Source: Hydrogenophilales bacterium CG_4_10_14_3_um_filter_63_21 (GTDB lineage: Bacteria > Pseudomonadota > Gammaproteobacteria > Burkholderiales > Thiobacillaceae). Taken from it: a DNA stretch of 45,238 bases. Made by a program: the position numbers and the translations under genes. The notes under the pieces are model-generated. The model saw only the letters and a list, made by a program, of their open reading frames with translations. It had not been told where the DNA came from and made no database searches. The stretch's first letter is position 1. Each line of letters begins with the position of its first letter. Shown in pieces: positions 17,017 through 24,857 of this stretch. The DNA lies in NCBI GenBank assembly GCA_002784045.1, contig PFJX01000152.1, positions 1-45,238 on the forward strand, given 5' to 3'.

Positions 17017-17295
17017 ATGTCTTTGCCCCCCTCTTCGCAACAAATCAACCTGCTCTACTTTGGCCACCTCGTGGAAATACTCGGCCGCGAGAGCGAATAC
17101 CTGTTCTTGCCGCTGACCGTGAAAGACATTCGAGCGCTGATGGCCCACCTGGCGCGGCGCGGCGAACATTGGCAAACCGTATTCGCCAGTCCGCCGCCCA
17201 ATCTCAATATCACGGTCAACAAGCAGTTCGCGGAACCGGATACCCCGATCAAAGGCGGCGACGAAATCGCCTTCGTCGCCTTCAGCATGGCCTGA
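17017..17295 (+). CDS. MoaD/ThiS-like beta-grasp protein without a C-terminal di-glycine
   Basis: This 92-residue protein has the ubiquitin-like pattern of molybdopterin synthase small subunits: INLLYFGHLVEILGRESEYL at the start, a central ALMAHLA helix, ITVNKQFAEPDTPIKGGDEIAF near the end. Functional MoaD and ThiS end in Gly-Gly, which is thiocarboxylated; this one ends FSMA, so it probably cannot carry sulfur in the usual way. GGGAG lies upstream of the ATG. It stands alone with no moaE or other moa genes nearby. It may be a regulatory or degenerate member. Confidence 0.7.
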   Translation: MSLPPSSQQINLLYFGHLVEILGRESEYLFLPLTVKDIRALMAHLARRGEHWQTVFASPPPNLNITVNKQFAEPDTPIKGGDEIAFVAFSMA

Positions 17296-17338
17296 GCGTG
17301 TTGCTGAACCTTGGCGTGGAACAACCGCGCGTCTCCAC

Positions 17339-17356
17339 TGTAGCGCCGGCGCTACA
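17339..17356. repeat. Perfect 18-bp palindrome, TGTAGCGCC family
   Basis: TGTAGCGCCGGCGCTACA is fully self-complementary and is the minimal form of the repeat also seen at 12478-12620 and 33848-33876. It lies between the MoaD-like gene and lnt. Confidence 0.8.
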
Positions 17357-17395
17357 CGGGCAACCGGTTTCATTCTCCGGGGTGGCATCAAAGCC

Positions 17396-18889
17396 ATGCC
17401 CGTTAGTTTGAAACTCCACCCGGCGCGACTCGCGCCGGATGTGGCCCAATCCCTGTCAGCACTTCTGCTCGGCGTCCTCGCGGTGCCGGGCTTTGCCCCG
17501 CTCGGCTGGTTTCCTTTGCCCATTCTCAGCCTGGCACTGTTGTTCCACCTGCTGCGGAATGCCAGCCCGAGCACCGCCTTCATCGTCGGCTGGGCTTATG
17601 GCCTCGGCCTGTTTCTGGCCGGGGTCTCGTGGATCTACGTCAGCCTGTCCACTTACGGCGGCATGGCACCGCCGCTGGCGCTGCTCGCCACGCTGTTGTT
17701 CTGTGCCTTCGTCGCCCTGCTGCCGGCTGCCGGCCTCTGGCTGGGCACCCGGCTGAGCGCGCCGGGCTGGCCGCGTCTGGCCTTCGCCCTGCCCGCCGCC
17801 TGGGCCTTGCTGGAATGGACGCGCGGCTGGCTGTTCACCGGCTTTCCCTGGCTGGCCCTGGGCTACTCGCAGGCGCCGGATAGCCCCCTGGCGGGTTTCG
17901 CGCCGCTGTTCGGGGTCTATGGCGTCAGCCTGCTCGCCGCGATCAGCGCCGGACTGCTGGCGTGCGCCAGGCGCGCCACCCTGGCTGCCGCCGTTGCCCT
18001 CTGGCTCGCCGGCTTCGGCCTGCAGCAAGTGCAATGGACTCACTCCATCGGCGCCCCGGTCAGCGTTGCCGTACTGCAAGGCAATGTGCCGCAGGAAATG
18101 AAGTTCCGCCCGGAAAAGCTGCAAGGCACGCTGCAGGACTATGCCCGCGGCGTGCTGGCAACCCAGGCACGCCTCATCCTTCTGCCGGAAACCGCGCTGC
18201 CGGTGCTGCGTTCGCAACTGTCGCCGAACTATCTGGATTTGCTCCGCGAACATGCCCGTCGCAACGGGGGCGATGTGGTGCTGGGGGTGCCGGAAGACGA
18301 CGGCGGTGAGCGCTATTACAACAGCGTGATCAGCCTGGGAACTTCGCCCGAGGGGCGTTATCGCAAGCGCCACCTGGTCCCCTTCGGCGAGTTTCTGCCG
18401 CCCGGTTTCGTCTGGATCTTACGGGTGTTGTCGATTCCCCTATCCGACTTCTCGCGTGGCGCGGTGGATCAGCCCCCCATCGCCGCCGCCGGCCAGAAAC
18501 TGGCGGTGAACATCTGCTACGAGGATGTTTTCGGCGAGGAACGCATCGCCGCCGCGCGCGCCGCCACCCTGCTGGTGAATGTGAGCAACGACGCCTGGTT
18601 CGGCCACAGCCTGGCGCCGGAACAGCATTTGCAGATCGGCGCCATGCGCTCGCTGGAAGCCGGCCGCTGGCAATTACGCGCCAACAATACCGGGATTACC
18701 GCGATCGTCGATGATCGCGGCCGGGTGCGTAACCTGCTCGCCCCCTTCACTCGTGGCACCCTGCAAGGCAAGGCGCAGGGCATGGCCGGCGCCACGCCCT
18801 ACCTGCGCTGGGGCAACTGGCCGGCGCTGGCGCTGATGCTGCTATTGCTGGGCCTGGCCTGGCGTAGGAGCGGACTGCGTCCGCGATAA
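17396..18889 (+). CDS. lnt: Apolipoprotein N-acyltransferase
   Basis: This 497-residue inner-membrane enzyme adds the third acyl chain to lipoproteins. Six or so hydrophobic segments fill residues 15-215, followed by a periplasmic nitrilase-like domain with the triad E265 (LPETALP), K324 (KRHLVPFGEF) and C374 (ICYEDVF), and a final membrane segment (LALMLLLLGLAW). Length matches the family. The last residues (RRSGLRPR) and the stop are encoded by a GTAGGAGCG palindrome, which probably replaced the original end. Neighbouring exported lipoproteins (MlaA, the EPS export protein) would be its clients. Confidence 0.95.
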   Translation: MPVSLKLHPARLAPDVAQSLSALLLGVLAVPGFAPLGWFPLPILSLALLFHLLRNASPSTAFIVGWAYGLGLFLAGVSWIYVSLSTYGGMAPPLALLATLLFCAFVALLPAAGLWLGTRLSAPGWPRLAFALPAAWALLEWTRGWLFTGFPWLALGYSQAPDSPLAGFAPLFGVYGVSLLAAISAGLLACARRATLAAAVALWLAGFGLQQVQWTHSIGAPVSVAVLQGNVPQEMKFRPEKLQGTLQDYARGVLATQARLILLPETALPVLRSQLSPNYLDLLREHARRNGGDVVLGVPEDDGGERYYNSVISLGTSPEGRYRKRHLVPFGEFLPPGFVWILRVLSIPLSDFSRGAVDQPPIAAAGQKLAVNICYEDVFGEERIAAARAATLLVNVSNDAWFGHSLAPEQHLQIGAMRSLEAGRWQLRANNTGITAIVDDRGRVRNLLAPFTRGTLQGKAQGMAGATPYLRWGNWPALALMLLLLGLAWRRSGLRPR

Positions 18890-18924
18890 TCACGGTTGCA
18901 ATCGCGGACGCGGTCCGCTCCTAC
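18864..18924. repeat. GTAGGAGCG palindrome at the end of lnt
   Basis: Arms of 23 nt (18864-18886 and 18902-18924) pair with one mismatch around a 15-nt loop. The left arm encodes the last codons of lnt. The resulting RNA hairpin lies between lnt and selD. The GTAGGAGCG ends resemble REP elements known from pseudomonads and relatives. Confidence 0.8.
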
Positions 18925-18949
18925 TGTTTCTTCATCACCCTCCTTCACT

Positions 18950-20008
18950 ATGACGACTCCAATCCGACTCACTCAGTTCTCCCACGGCGGCGGCTGCGGC
19001 TGCAAGATCGCCCCCAACGTGCTGGAAAAAATCCTCGCTGGCACCGCCTTCGCCTCGCATGTGGCGCTGGCTTTCCCCGACCTGCTGGTGGGCATCGAGC
19101 ACGGTGACGATGCCGCCGTGTACAAGCTGAATGAGCACCAGGCGGTAGTGGCGACCACCGATTTTTTCATGCCCATCGTCGATGACCCCTTCGACTTCGG
19201 CCGCATCGCGGCCACCAATGCGCTCTCGGATGTCTACGCGATGGGCGGGCGGCCGTTGTTCGCCCTGGCCATCGTCGGCATGCCCATCGACAAACTCGCG
19301 CCCGAAGTGATCCGGGAAATCCTGGCGGGCGGCGAGGCGGTGGCGAAAGCGGCCGGCATTCCCATCGCTGGCGGCCATTCCATCGACGCCCCGGAGCCCA
19401 TCTACGGCCTGGTCGGCATCGGCGTGGTCGATCCGGCGCGGGTGAAGAAGAACAGCGGTGGCCGGGCCGGCGACGTGCTGATCCTGGGCAAGCCGCTGGG
19501 GATCGGCATCTATTCCGCCGCGCTCAAGAAAGGCGCGCTGGATGCGGCCGGCTATGCCGCGATGATCGCCGCCACCACCCAGCTCAACACGCCCGGGCCC
19601 GATCTGGCCGCGCTCGAAGGCGTCCACGCCATGACCGATGTCACCGGCTTCGGCCTGCTCGGCCACAGCCTGGAACTGGCGCGCGGCTCGGGGCTCACCG
19701 CTTACCTTGATTTCAGCCGTCTGCCGCTGCTGCCCGACGTGCCCGAACTGGCGCGAGCCGGCCACATTACTGGCGCCAGCGCGCGCAACTGGGCCAGTTA
19801 TAGCGGCGAGGTAGAACTATCCACTCACTGCACCGACTGGCAACGCGCCATTCTCAGCGACCCACAGACCAGTGGCGGCCTGCTGGTTTCCTGCGCGGCG
19901 GAGTCCGAGGCTGCGGTGCTGGCAATCTTCCAGCGACACGGTTTTCCGCAAGCCCGCACCCTTGGTCGGCTGGAAGTGGGCACGGCGAAAACCGTGGTCT
20001 CCCTCTGA
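18950..20008 (+). CDS. selD: Selenide, water dikinase
   Basis: This 352-residue enzyme makes selenophosphate from selenide and ATP for selenocysteine or 2-selenouridine. The active-site loop HGGGCGCK contains C16 and K19, so it is a cysteine (not selenocysteine) form. Further motifs are TTDFF, GRIAATNALSDVYAMGG and GHSIDAPEPIYG. The ATG at 18950 matches the family start (MTTPIRLTQFS); the upstream TTG frame lies inside the palindrome. selA, selB, selU and tRNA-Sec are not in view, so the use of selenium here cannot be decided. Confidence 0.95.
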   Translation: MTTPIRLTQFSHGGGCGCKIAPNVLEKILAGTAFASHVALAFPDLLVGIEHGDDAAVYKLNEHQAVVATTDFFMPIVDDPFDFGRIAATNALSDVYAMGGRPLFALAIVGMPIDKLAPEVIREILAGGEAVAKAAGIPIAGGHSIDAPEPIYGLVGIGVVDPARVKKNSGGRAGDVLILGKPLGIGIYSAALKKGALDAAGYAAMIAATTQLNTPGPDLAALEGVHAMTDVTGFGLLGHSLELARGSGLTAYLDFSRLPLLPDVPELARAGHITGASARNWASYSGEVELSTHCTDWQRAILSDPQTSGGLLVSCAAESEAAVLAIFQRHGFPQARTLGRLEVGTAKTVVSL

Positions 20009-20088
20009 GTTTTGCCGACGACTTCGCCGCCTGGCGCGTACTGGAAGCCCGCATAGGCCCCGCCCGCGCCTATCGCCCGGCCAAAAAA

Positions 20089-20706
20089 TTGCCGGATCTG
20101 GCCAAGGCTGCCGACGAGGCGGCCCGGCAGCAGGCGGCCTGGGCGGTCGGCAGTTCGCTATTCTGGCGCGGCCGCTTCAGCGACGCGCGCAAGTGGCTGC
20201 CTGACTCGGCCGAAGGGCAAACCTGCCGGGGCTGGGCCCTGGCCTTGCGGGGCGAACGCGAGGCCGCCCTGGCCTTGCCGCGGAACGCCATGCTGCACTT
20301 CTTCCTCGACGATCCGCCAGCCTGCCTGCGCTGGCTAGCCACGCACCCTGACTCCAGCAAAACGGCGCACGCCGAACTGCTGCGCTACTGGGCGCAAACC
20401 TGTCTGGGGGAGCAGCCGGATGAAACCGCCGCCCAAACCGCCCTCGCCACACTGCGCCGCGAGGCCCCCTGCGACGAGGCGCGCGGCCTGGCCATCTACG
20501 CTGAAGCGGCGTTCCGCCGGCAGCCGCTCTATGCGCTGCCGCATCTGGACCACGCGCTCGACCTGTTCACCCGCTTCGGCCTGCATTACCTGGAAGCACG
20601 CCTGCTCGACCGGAAAAGCCAGGCGCTGGCCGCCGCCGGTCTGCTCGATGAGGCCCGCCGTTTCCAGCGGGCAGCGGCGCAAGCCAGGCGCCATCAGGGC
20701 CTGTAG
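20089..20706 (+). CDS. Uncharacterised helical-repeat protein downstream of selD
   Basis: I do not recognise the family. The product (205 residues from the TTG at 20089) is rich in Ala, Arg, Leu and paired helices, with TPR-like spacing (for example around ARLLDRKSQALAAAGLLDEARRF). The coding frame continues upstream without a stop to a CTG that overlaps the selD stop (CTGA, 20005), giving an N-terminus LSFADDFAAWRVLEARIGPA that looks genuinely coding. The true start may therefore be non-standard or lie there. The TAG stop is part of a TGTAGCGCC half-repeat. A cytoplasmic scaffold role is only a guess. Confidence 0.6.
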   Translation: MPDLAKAADEAARQQAAWAVGSSLFWRGRFSDARKWLPDSAEGQTCRGWALALRGEREAALALPRNAMLHFFLDDPPACLRWLATHPDSSKTAHAELLRYWAQTCLGEQPDETAAQTALATLRREAPCDEARGLAIYAEAAFRRQPLYALPHLDHALDLFTRFGLHYLEARLLDRKSQALAAAGLLDEARRFQRAAAQARRHQGL

Positions 20707-20725
20707 CGCCAGCATCTCTGCCGGC
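20702..20725. repeat. Half-copy of the TGTAGCGCC repeat
   Basis: This unit resembles the left arm at 12478 with a few changes (TGTAGCGCCAGCATCTCTGC). It supplies the stop codon of the preceding gene. Confidence 0.5.
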
Positions 20726-20772
20726 GGCTTGACCGGTTAGAATGCCAAGCGTTTTTTCCACCAGGCTCGATC

Positions 20773-21837
20773 ATGACCGCTCTCAAGAACGACACTTTTT
20801 TGCGCGCCCTGCTGCGGCAACCCACCGAGTACACCCCTATCTGGGTGATGCGCCAGGCCGGCCGCTATCTGCCGGAATACTGCGCCACCCGCGCGCGCGC
20901 CGGGAGTTTCCTGAATCTGTGCAAGACCCCCAGCCTGGCGACGGAAGTCACCCTGCAACCCCTGGCGCGCTACAACCTGGATGCCGCCATCCTGTTTTCG
21001 GACATCCTGACCATCCCCGATGCGATGGGCCTGGGACTGTATTTCGCCGAGGGCGAAGGCCCCAAGTTCGAGCGCCCGCTGCGCGAGGAATGGGCCATCC
21101 GCAATCTGCAAGCGCCGGATCCGCATGACCATCTCCGCTATGTGATCGACGCCGTCGCGGAAATCCACCGCGCCCTTGACAACAGCGTGCCGCTGATCGG
21201 TTTCGCCGGCAGCCCCTTCACCCTGGCCTGCTATATGGTGGAAGGTTCCGGCAGCGATACCTACAAAGAGGCGAAAACCTTGATGTACTCGCGTCCCGAC
21301 CTGATGCACCACATCCTCGACGTGACCACCAAGGCCGTCACCGATTATCTCAACGCCCAAATCGAGGCTGGCGCCCAGGTAGTGATGGTGTACGACTCCT
21401 GGGGTGGCATGTTATCGCAGGCGGCCTACCTGGAATTCTCCCTGCCCTACATGGCCCGCATCATGGAAGGGCTCACCCGTGAGTACAGCGGCCGCGTGGT
21501 GCCGCGCATCATCTTCACCAAGGGTGGCGGCCTGTGGCTCGAGCAGATGGCGCAATGCGGCACCGATGCCATTGGCCTGGACTGGAACATTGAAATCGGC
21601 GACGCCCGCCGCCGCGTCAGCGACAAGGTGGCTTTGCAGGGCAACATGGATCCCTCCGTGCTGTTCGCTCCGCCGGCGGCGGTGGCCGCCGAAGCCCGCC
21701 GCATCCTCGCCAGCTACGGCAAGGGTTCCGGCCACATATTCAACCTCGGCCACGGCATCTCTCAGTTCACCCCACCGGACCATATGCAGGTACTGGTCGA
21801 TACGGTCCGGGAAGACAGCCGGCAGTACCACGTCTAA
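20773..21837 (+). CDS. hemE: Uroporphyrinogen decarboxylase
   Basis: This 354-residue cytosolic enzyme decarboxylates uroporphyrinogen III to coproporphyrinogen III in haem synthesis. The family signature [15 protein letters not shown] is near residue 17, with [25 protein letters not shown] and YDSWGG following. The ATG at 20773 gives the expected start ([19 protein letters not shown]). A TAGAAT hexamer at 20738-20743 could be its -10 element. It converges on the response-regulator gene, with 36 bp between their ends. Confidence 0.96.
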   Translation: MTALKNDTFLRALLRQPTEYTPIWVMRQAGRYLPEYCATRARAGSFLNLCKTPSLATEVTLQPLARYNLDAAILFSDILTIPDAMGLGLYFAEGEGPKFERPLREEWAIRNLQAPDPHDHLRYVIDAVAEIHRALDNSVPLIGFAGSPFTLACYMVEGSGSDTYKEAKTLMYSRPDLMHHILDVTTKAVTDYLNAQIEAGAQVVMVYDSWGGMLSQAAYLEFSLPYMARIMEGLTREYSGRVVPRIIFTKGGGLWLEQMAQCGTDAIGLDWNIEIGDARRRVSDKVALQGNMDPSVLFAPPAAVAAEARRILASYGKGSGHIFNLGHGISQFTPPDHMQVLVDTVREDSRQYHV

Positions 21838-21873
21838 CGGCGGGAGAGCCGGCGGGACGACCGCGCTCCCGGC

Positions 21874-22506
21874 TTAAACCCGCTTGTGTTTCTTGAGGTG
21901 CTGCAACACCAGCGTCGCCACTTGCACGCGGTTGTGAAAGTTGAGCTTTTGCATGACGTTGGCGAGGTGGTTGCGCACGGTGTTGTCGGAGAGATTCAGC
22001 TTCGCGCCGATCACCTTGTTGCTGTAACCCTGGGCGACGTATTCGGCAATTTCCAGTTCGCGCGCGGAGAGGCGTGCCAGGGGGTCTTCACCGCTGCTGC
22101 GGGTGAGTTTTTGCACCACGTGGGGTGGGAAGGCGCCGGCATCCTGCAACACCATGCCGATGGCATGGGCGATCTGTTCGGCATCGGAAGACTTGAGCAG
22201 ATAGCCATCGACGCCGGCCTCGATGGCGGCGCGAATCTCGCTGTCGTCATCCTCCACGGTCAGGACGATAACTTTAATGCCGGCCGCTTTCAGTTGCGGT
22301 ACCACTTCCAGGCCGTCGCCATCGGGCAGGCTGCGGTCGAGGATCACGACCTCGGCTTTGCCACCGCCGCTGAGCCAAGCGCGGACTGAGGCGAGATCGG
22401 CACACTCGCCAGCGATCACGAAACCATCCTCATTTTCCAGGGAACGGCGCACGCCGAGTCGCAGCAGCGGGTGATCGTCAACCAGCAGGACATGGATAGG
22501 GTTCAT
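21874..22506 (-). CDS. NarL/FixJ (LuxR)-type response regulator
   Basis: This 210-residue regulator has an N-terminal receiver domain with the acidic pair D10/D11, the phosphorylated D57 (VILDRSLP) and the conserved threonine and lysine (VLTVEDD, YLLKSS). A C-terminal LuxR helix-turn-helix follows (LSARELEIAEYVAQGYSNKVIG...NTVRNHLANVMQKL). The start at 22506 matches the family; the upstream in-frame region is a 73-bp repeat. No sensor kinase is adjacent, so its stimulus and targets are unknown. Confidence 0.9.
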   Translation of the reverse strand: MNPIHVLLVDDHPLLRLGVRRSLENEDGFVIAGECADLASVRAWLSGGGKAEVVILDRSLPDGDGLEVVPQLKAAGIKVIVLTVEDDDSEIRAAIEAGVDGYLLKSSDAEQIAHAIGMVLQDAGAFPPHVVQKLTRSSGEDPLARLSARELEIAEYVAQGYSNKVIGAKLNLSDNTVRNHLANVMQKLNFHNRVQVATLVLQHLKKHKRV

Positions 22507-22531
22507 GGCTAGGGGCTCCGTTAAACGTGAA

Positions 22532-22604
22532 CATCGCGTAGCGATGCTCGAAGCTCCCCTCTCCCACAGGCGGGAGAGGGGCTGGGGGGGTGAGGGAACG
22601 GGCA
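22532..22604 (-). repeat. 73-bp repeat, copy A
   Basis: Read on the minus strand it carries CCCCTCTCCCGCCTGTGGG...GAGGGG and CATCGCTACGCGATG hairpins. It matches copy B (32728-32800) at about 60 of 73 positions with no gaps. It ends 25 bp before the response-regulator start. Confidence 0.8.
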
Positions 22605-22649
22605 TTGCGCCAATCGCCATGCCCGTTGGGGTGGCGCATCTTAGCGCGA

Positions 22650-23207
22650 TCAGTCGAGAGTTCGATATTCGATGGCGACGATTTCCAGTTCGCGCAGGCC
22701 GCCCGGCGACTGGAAGCGCACGCTGTCACCCAGGCGCGCCTTGAGCAGGGCGCGCGCGAGGGGAGAAACCCAGGAAATACGCCCGCGCCCGGGATCGGTT
22801 TCATCGAGGCCAACGATGCTGTAGGTGAACGTCTCGCCGTTTTGATCGAGGACGCTGACGCTGGCACCAAAGTAGACACAGTCGGTGTTTTCCTGTGTGC
22901 TGGGATCGACCACCACGGCGTGGTCCAGGCGTTTGCCGAGAAAGCGTAGGCGCCGGTCGATTTCGCGCAGGCGTTTCTTGCCGTAGATGTAATCGCCGTT
23001 TTCCGAGCGGTCGCCATTGCCGGCGGCCCAGGACACGACGCTGACCACTTCCGGGCGTTCCACCTTGACCAGATGGGTGAACTCGGCCTGCAGCCGAGCA
23101 TGGCCGGCCGGAGTCATGTAGTTATTGCCGCCAACGGGGAGGGGGGAGCCGGTTTCCTCTTCATCCTCGTCAGCGGCGGCTTCATCCTTGACGAAGGCTT
23201 TGCTCAT
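22650..23207 (-). CDS. greB: Transcript cleavage factor GreB
   Basis: This 185-residue RNA-polymerase secondary-channel factor rescues backtracked complexes. The coiled-coil tip bears the acidic GreB-type motif GNGDRSENGDYIYGKKRLREID (near residues 63-84 of the protein), which separates it from GreA. The C-terminal FKBP-like domain follows (SIVGLDETDPGRGRISWVSPLARALL). An acidic N-terminal extension of about 28 residues (DEAAADEDEEE) precedes the family's YMTPAGHARL and is unusual; a start closer to that point would need a non-standard codon, so I keep the ATG at 23207. Confidence 0.9.
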   Translation of the reverse strand: MSKAFVKDEAAADEDEEETGSPLPVGGNNYMTPAGHARLQAEFTHLVKVERPEVVSVVSWAAGNGDRSENGDYIYGKKRLREIDRRLRFLGKRLDHAVVVDPSTQENTDCVYFGASVSVLDQNGETFTYSIVGLDETDPGRGRISWVSPLARALLKARLGDSVRFQSPGGLRELEIVAIEYRTLD

Positions 23208-23224
23208 CGGGGCTCAGGGGCTCT

Positions 23225-23297
23225 CAAGAAACACGCCGGGCCGCCCCAAGTGTTTCTTGGCCCCTTGAGGGGAGAACGCCGTGAAGCGGCGTTTTCG
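23225..23297. repeat. Multi-hairpin repeat between greB and mlaA
   Basis: Three nested palindromes follow each other: CAAGAAACAC/GTGTTTCTTG (23225-23234 and 23250-23259), CCCCTTGAGGGG (23261-23272) and AACGCCG/CGGCGTT (23275-23293). The set resembles an intergenic repeat common in betaproteobacteria and could terminate mlaA transcription (minus strand). Confidence 0.6.
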
Positions 23298-23305
23298 GGG
23301 TGGGC

Positions 23306-23998
23306 TCATTCCTCGACCGGGGGCTTGCCGTCATACACCTGGCTGCGCCGGTGTTCCAGGTAGAAGTCGCGGTTGAATTCATAGGGATCGAGCGCGGCTG
23401 CGTCGATCGCCCGCTTGGCATCCAGCAGATCGGCGCGGCGGCCGACTGTGCGCACGGCCCAGACCTGATTGCGCGCCGGGATGCTGTCGATCTGGCGCGT
23501 CAGATCGGTGTATTCCGCGTCGACCCAGAGCCCGGCGCCATCGCGAAAGCTGCTGGGGCCGAAGAAAGGCAGCACCAGATAGGGACCATTAGCGACGCCC
23601 CAACGACCCAGCGTCTGGCCGAAATCCTCGTCATGTTTGTCCAGTCCCATCTCGGAGGCAATGTCAAGCAGACCGAGAAAGCCGAAGGTGCTGTTGAAAC
23701 TGATGCGCAAAACGTCGGAGGTGGAACGCTCCAGCTTGAATTGGAGGAGATCGTTGGCAAGAACGGTGACATCGTTCAAGTTGGAAAAGAAATTGCGCAC
23801 GCCGGTTTGCGCGAACCCCGGCATCACCTTCTGGTAGCCGGTTGCCACCGGTTTCAAAACGAGTCGGTCGAGTCCCTCGTTGAAATCGTGGATGGCGCGG
23901 TTCATCGGTTCCATTGGATCGCGCGGGTCACCGTTGCTTGCGCAACCCGCCAAGGACTGGGCCAAGAAAGTAATGAGCAGGGCAGGAAGAATTTTCAT
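23306..23998 (-). CDS. mlaA: Outer-membrane lipoprotein MlaA (VacJ)
   Basis: This 230-residue lipoprotein of the Mla pathway removes mislocalised phospholipids from the outer leaflet of the outer membrane. The signal peptide ends at the lipobox LAGC with C19 acylated. Family segments DPMEPMNRAIHDFNE, NFFSNLNDV and GPYLVLPFFGPSSFRDG are present. The usual mlaBCDEF partners are not in this window. It is divergent from the small gene at 24196 with a 197-bp gap. Confidence 0.94.
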   Translation of the reverse strand: MKILPALLITFLAQSLAGCASNGDPRDPMEPMNRAIHDFNEGLDRLVLKPVATGYQKVMPGFAQTGVRNFFSNLNDVTVLANDLLQFKLERSTSDVLRISFNSTFGFLGLLDIASEMGLDKHDEDFGQTLGRWGVANGPYLVLPFFGPSSFRDGAGLWVDAEYTDLTRQIDSIPARNQVWAVRTVGRRADLLDAKRAIDAAALDPYEFNRDFYLEHRRSQVYDGKPPVEE

Positions 23999-24195
23999 CG
24001 AATGTTCCTAGGCTTCGCGCTTTTTGTAGTCGCAAAGGTTATCGGCAGGCGGGCAGTTTACTTGAGGCCGGTGGCGGGCGAATACCTGTTGAAAGAGGTG
24101 GCTTTCGACCAAGCCCGGCCGCGTCGTGGTTGACCCTGTCCGCCAGGCACAGGGAGAATGCGGCGAATCACTCGCCACCCACTGAAGGTTGTTGC

Positions 24196-24489
24196 ATGGA
24201 AAACCCGGAATCCACGGCTGATCTCTCCAAGGAACAGCAGATCATGCGCGCCATGCGCAAAACCCTGACCTCCATCGTGCGCGATACCGCGCCGCGTGAT
24301 GGCGACCCCAGCCCGTTGTGTTCCGCCACGGTGGAAAATATTCGCATGTGCCTGGGGCTGATTTCCGCGCGTGAAGCCGAGTTGGCCGAACTGCTCGGAC
24401 TGGCGCGCAATGAGCGGCCGCGCTACAGCGATGAGGCGGCATCGACCCAGGCGATGCAGTTCGTGGTGCCGGGCAAGAAGCTGAACTGA
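24196..24489 (+). CDS. Small conserved-looking cytoplasmic protein
   Basis: This 97-residue protein begins MENPESTADLSKEQQIMRAM and has a predicted helical middle (ENIRMCLGLISAREAELAEL). Similar short betaproteobacterial proteins exist and are sometimes annotated by position as chromosome segregation factors, a label I do not trust. It has no signal peptide or membrane segment. Its TGA overlaps the ATG of the next gene (TGATG), so the two are coupled. Function unknown. Confidence 0.65.
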   Translation: MENPESTADLSKEQQIMRAMRKTLTSIVRDTAPRDGDPSPLCSATVENIRMCLGLISAREAELAELLGLARNERPRYSDEAASTQAMQFVVPGKKLN

Positions 24490-24740
24490 TGGCCGAAGCG
24501 ATCGCCAGTCTGATTACGGATACTGAATCGCCGCTCGTTCAGACTGGGTATGTGGTGATTTATGCGCCACAACGCAACCGCAAGCGGTTTCCCGAAGGTT
24601 GTGTCAGCGTCCAGGTTTCCGAAGTGGCGGCTCGCGCGGCAGCCAGTCCAGAACAGGGCTACCACGCCGCCGTCGCGTCCGGCCCTTCGCGCTCCTCGGA
24701 AGGATTTCGCCTCTTCTACCTGGTTCGCTGGCTGGACTAG
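24489..24740 (+). CDS. Small uncharacterised protein coupled to the preceding gene
   Basis: This 83-residue protein has a compact pattern (TGYVVIYAPQRNRKRFPEG, then RSSEGFRLFYLVRWLD at the C-terminus) without cysteines in a metal pattern or membrane segments. The overlap with the upstream gene (shared A of TGATG) supports translation. It is the last gene before the XrtA locus. Function unknown. Confidence 0.6.
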   Translation: MAEAIASLITDTESPLVQTGYVVIYAPQRNRKRFPEGCVSVQVSEVAARAAASPEQGYHAAVASGPSRSSEGFRLFYLVRWLD

Positions 24741-24815
24741 CAGCCTGGCTTCAGGAATTCAACCAGGCAAAAGCAAAATTCAAGTTTCGTCTGAAAAATG
24801 CCGACATAGTGCCTG

Positions 24816-24824
24816 TGGCATAAT
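24816..24824 (+). promoter_or_regulatory. Candidate extended -10 promoter of the XrtA locus
   Basis: TGGCATAAT reads as an extended -10 (TGn-CATAAT) 33 bp before the first gene's ATG. No good -35 hexamer stands at the normal distance. No sigma-54 -24/-12 pattern (GG-N10-GC with TGGCAC) was found in the 117-bp gap. Confidence 0.3.
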
Positions 24825-24857
24825 CCGCCGGCTTCTGATCCCTTGCGAGGAACCAAC

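Noticed and set aside
17439-18373. Other frames over lnt, including a Gln-rich minus-strand frame
   Set aside because: Shadows of lnt, whose Glu-Lys-Cys triad is complete.
22507-22620. In-frame extension of the response regulator
   Set aside because: It consists of the 73-bp repeat, and the receiver domain begins normally at 22506.
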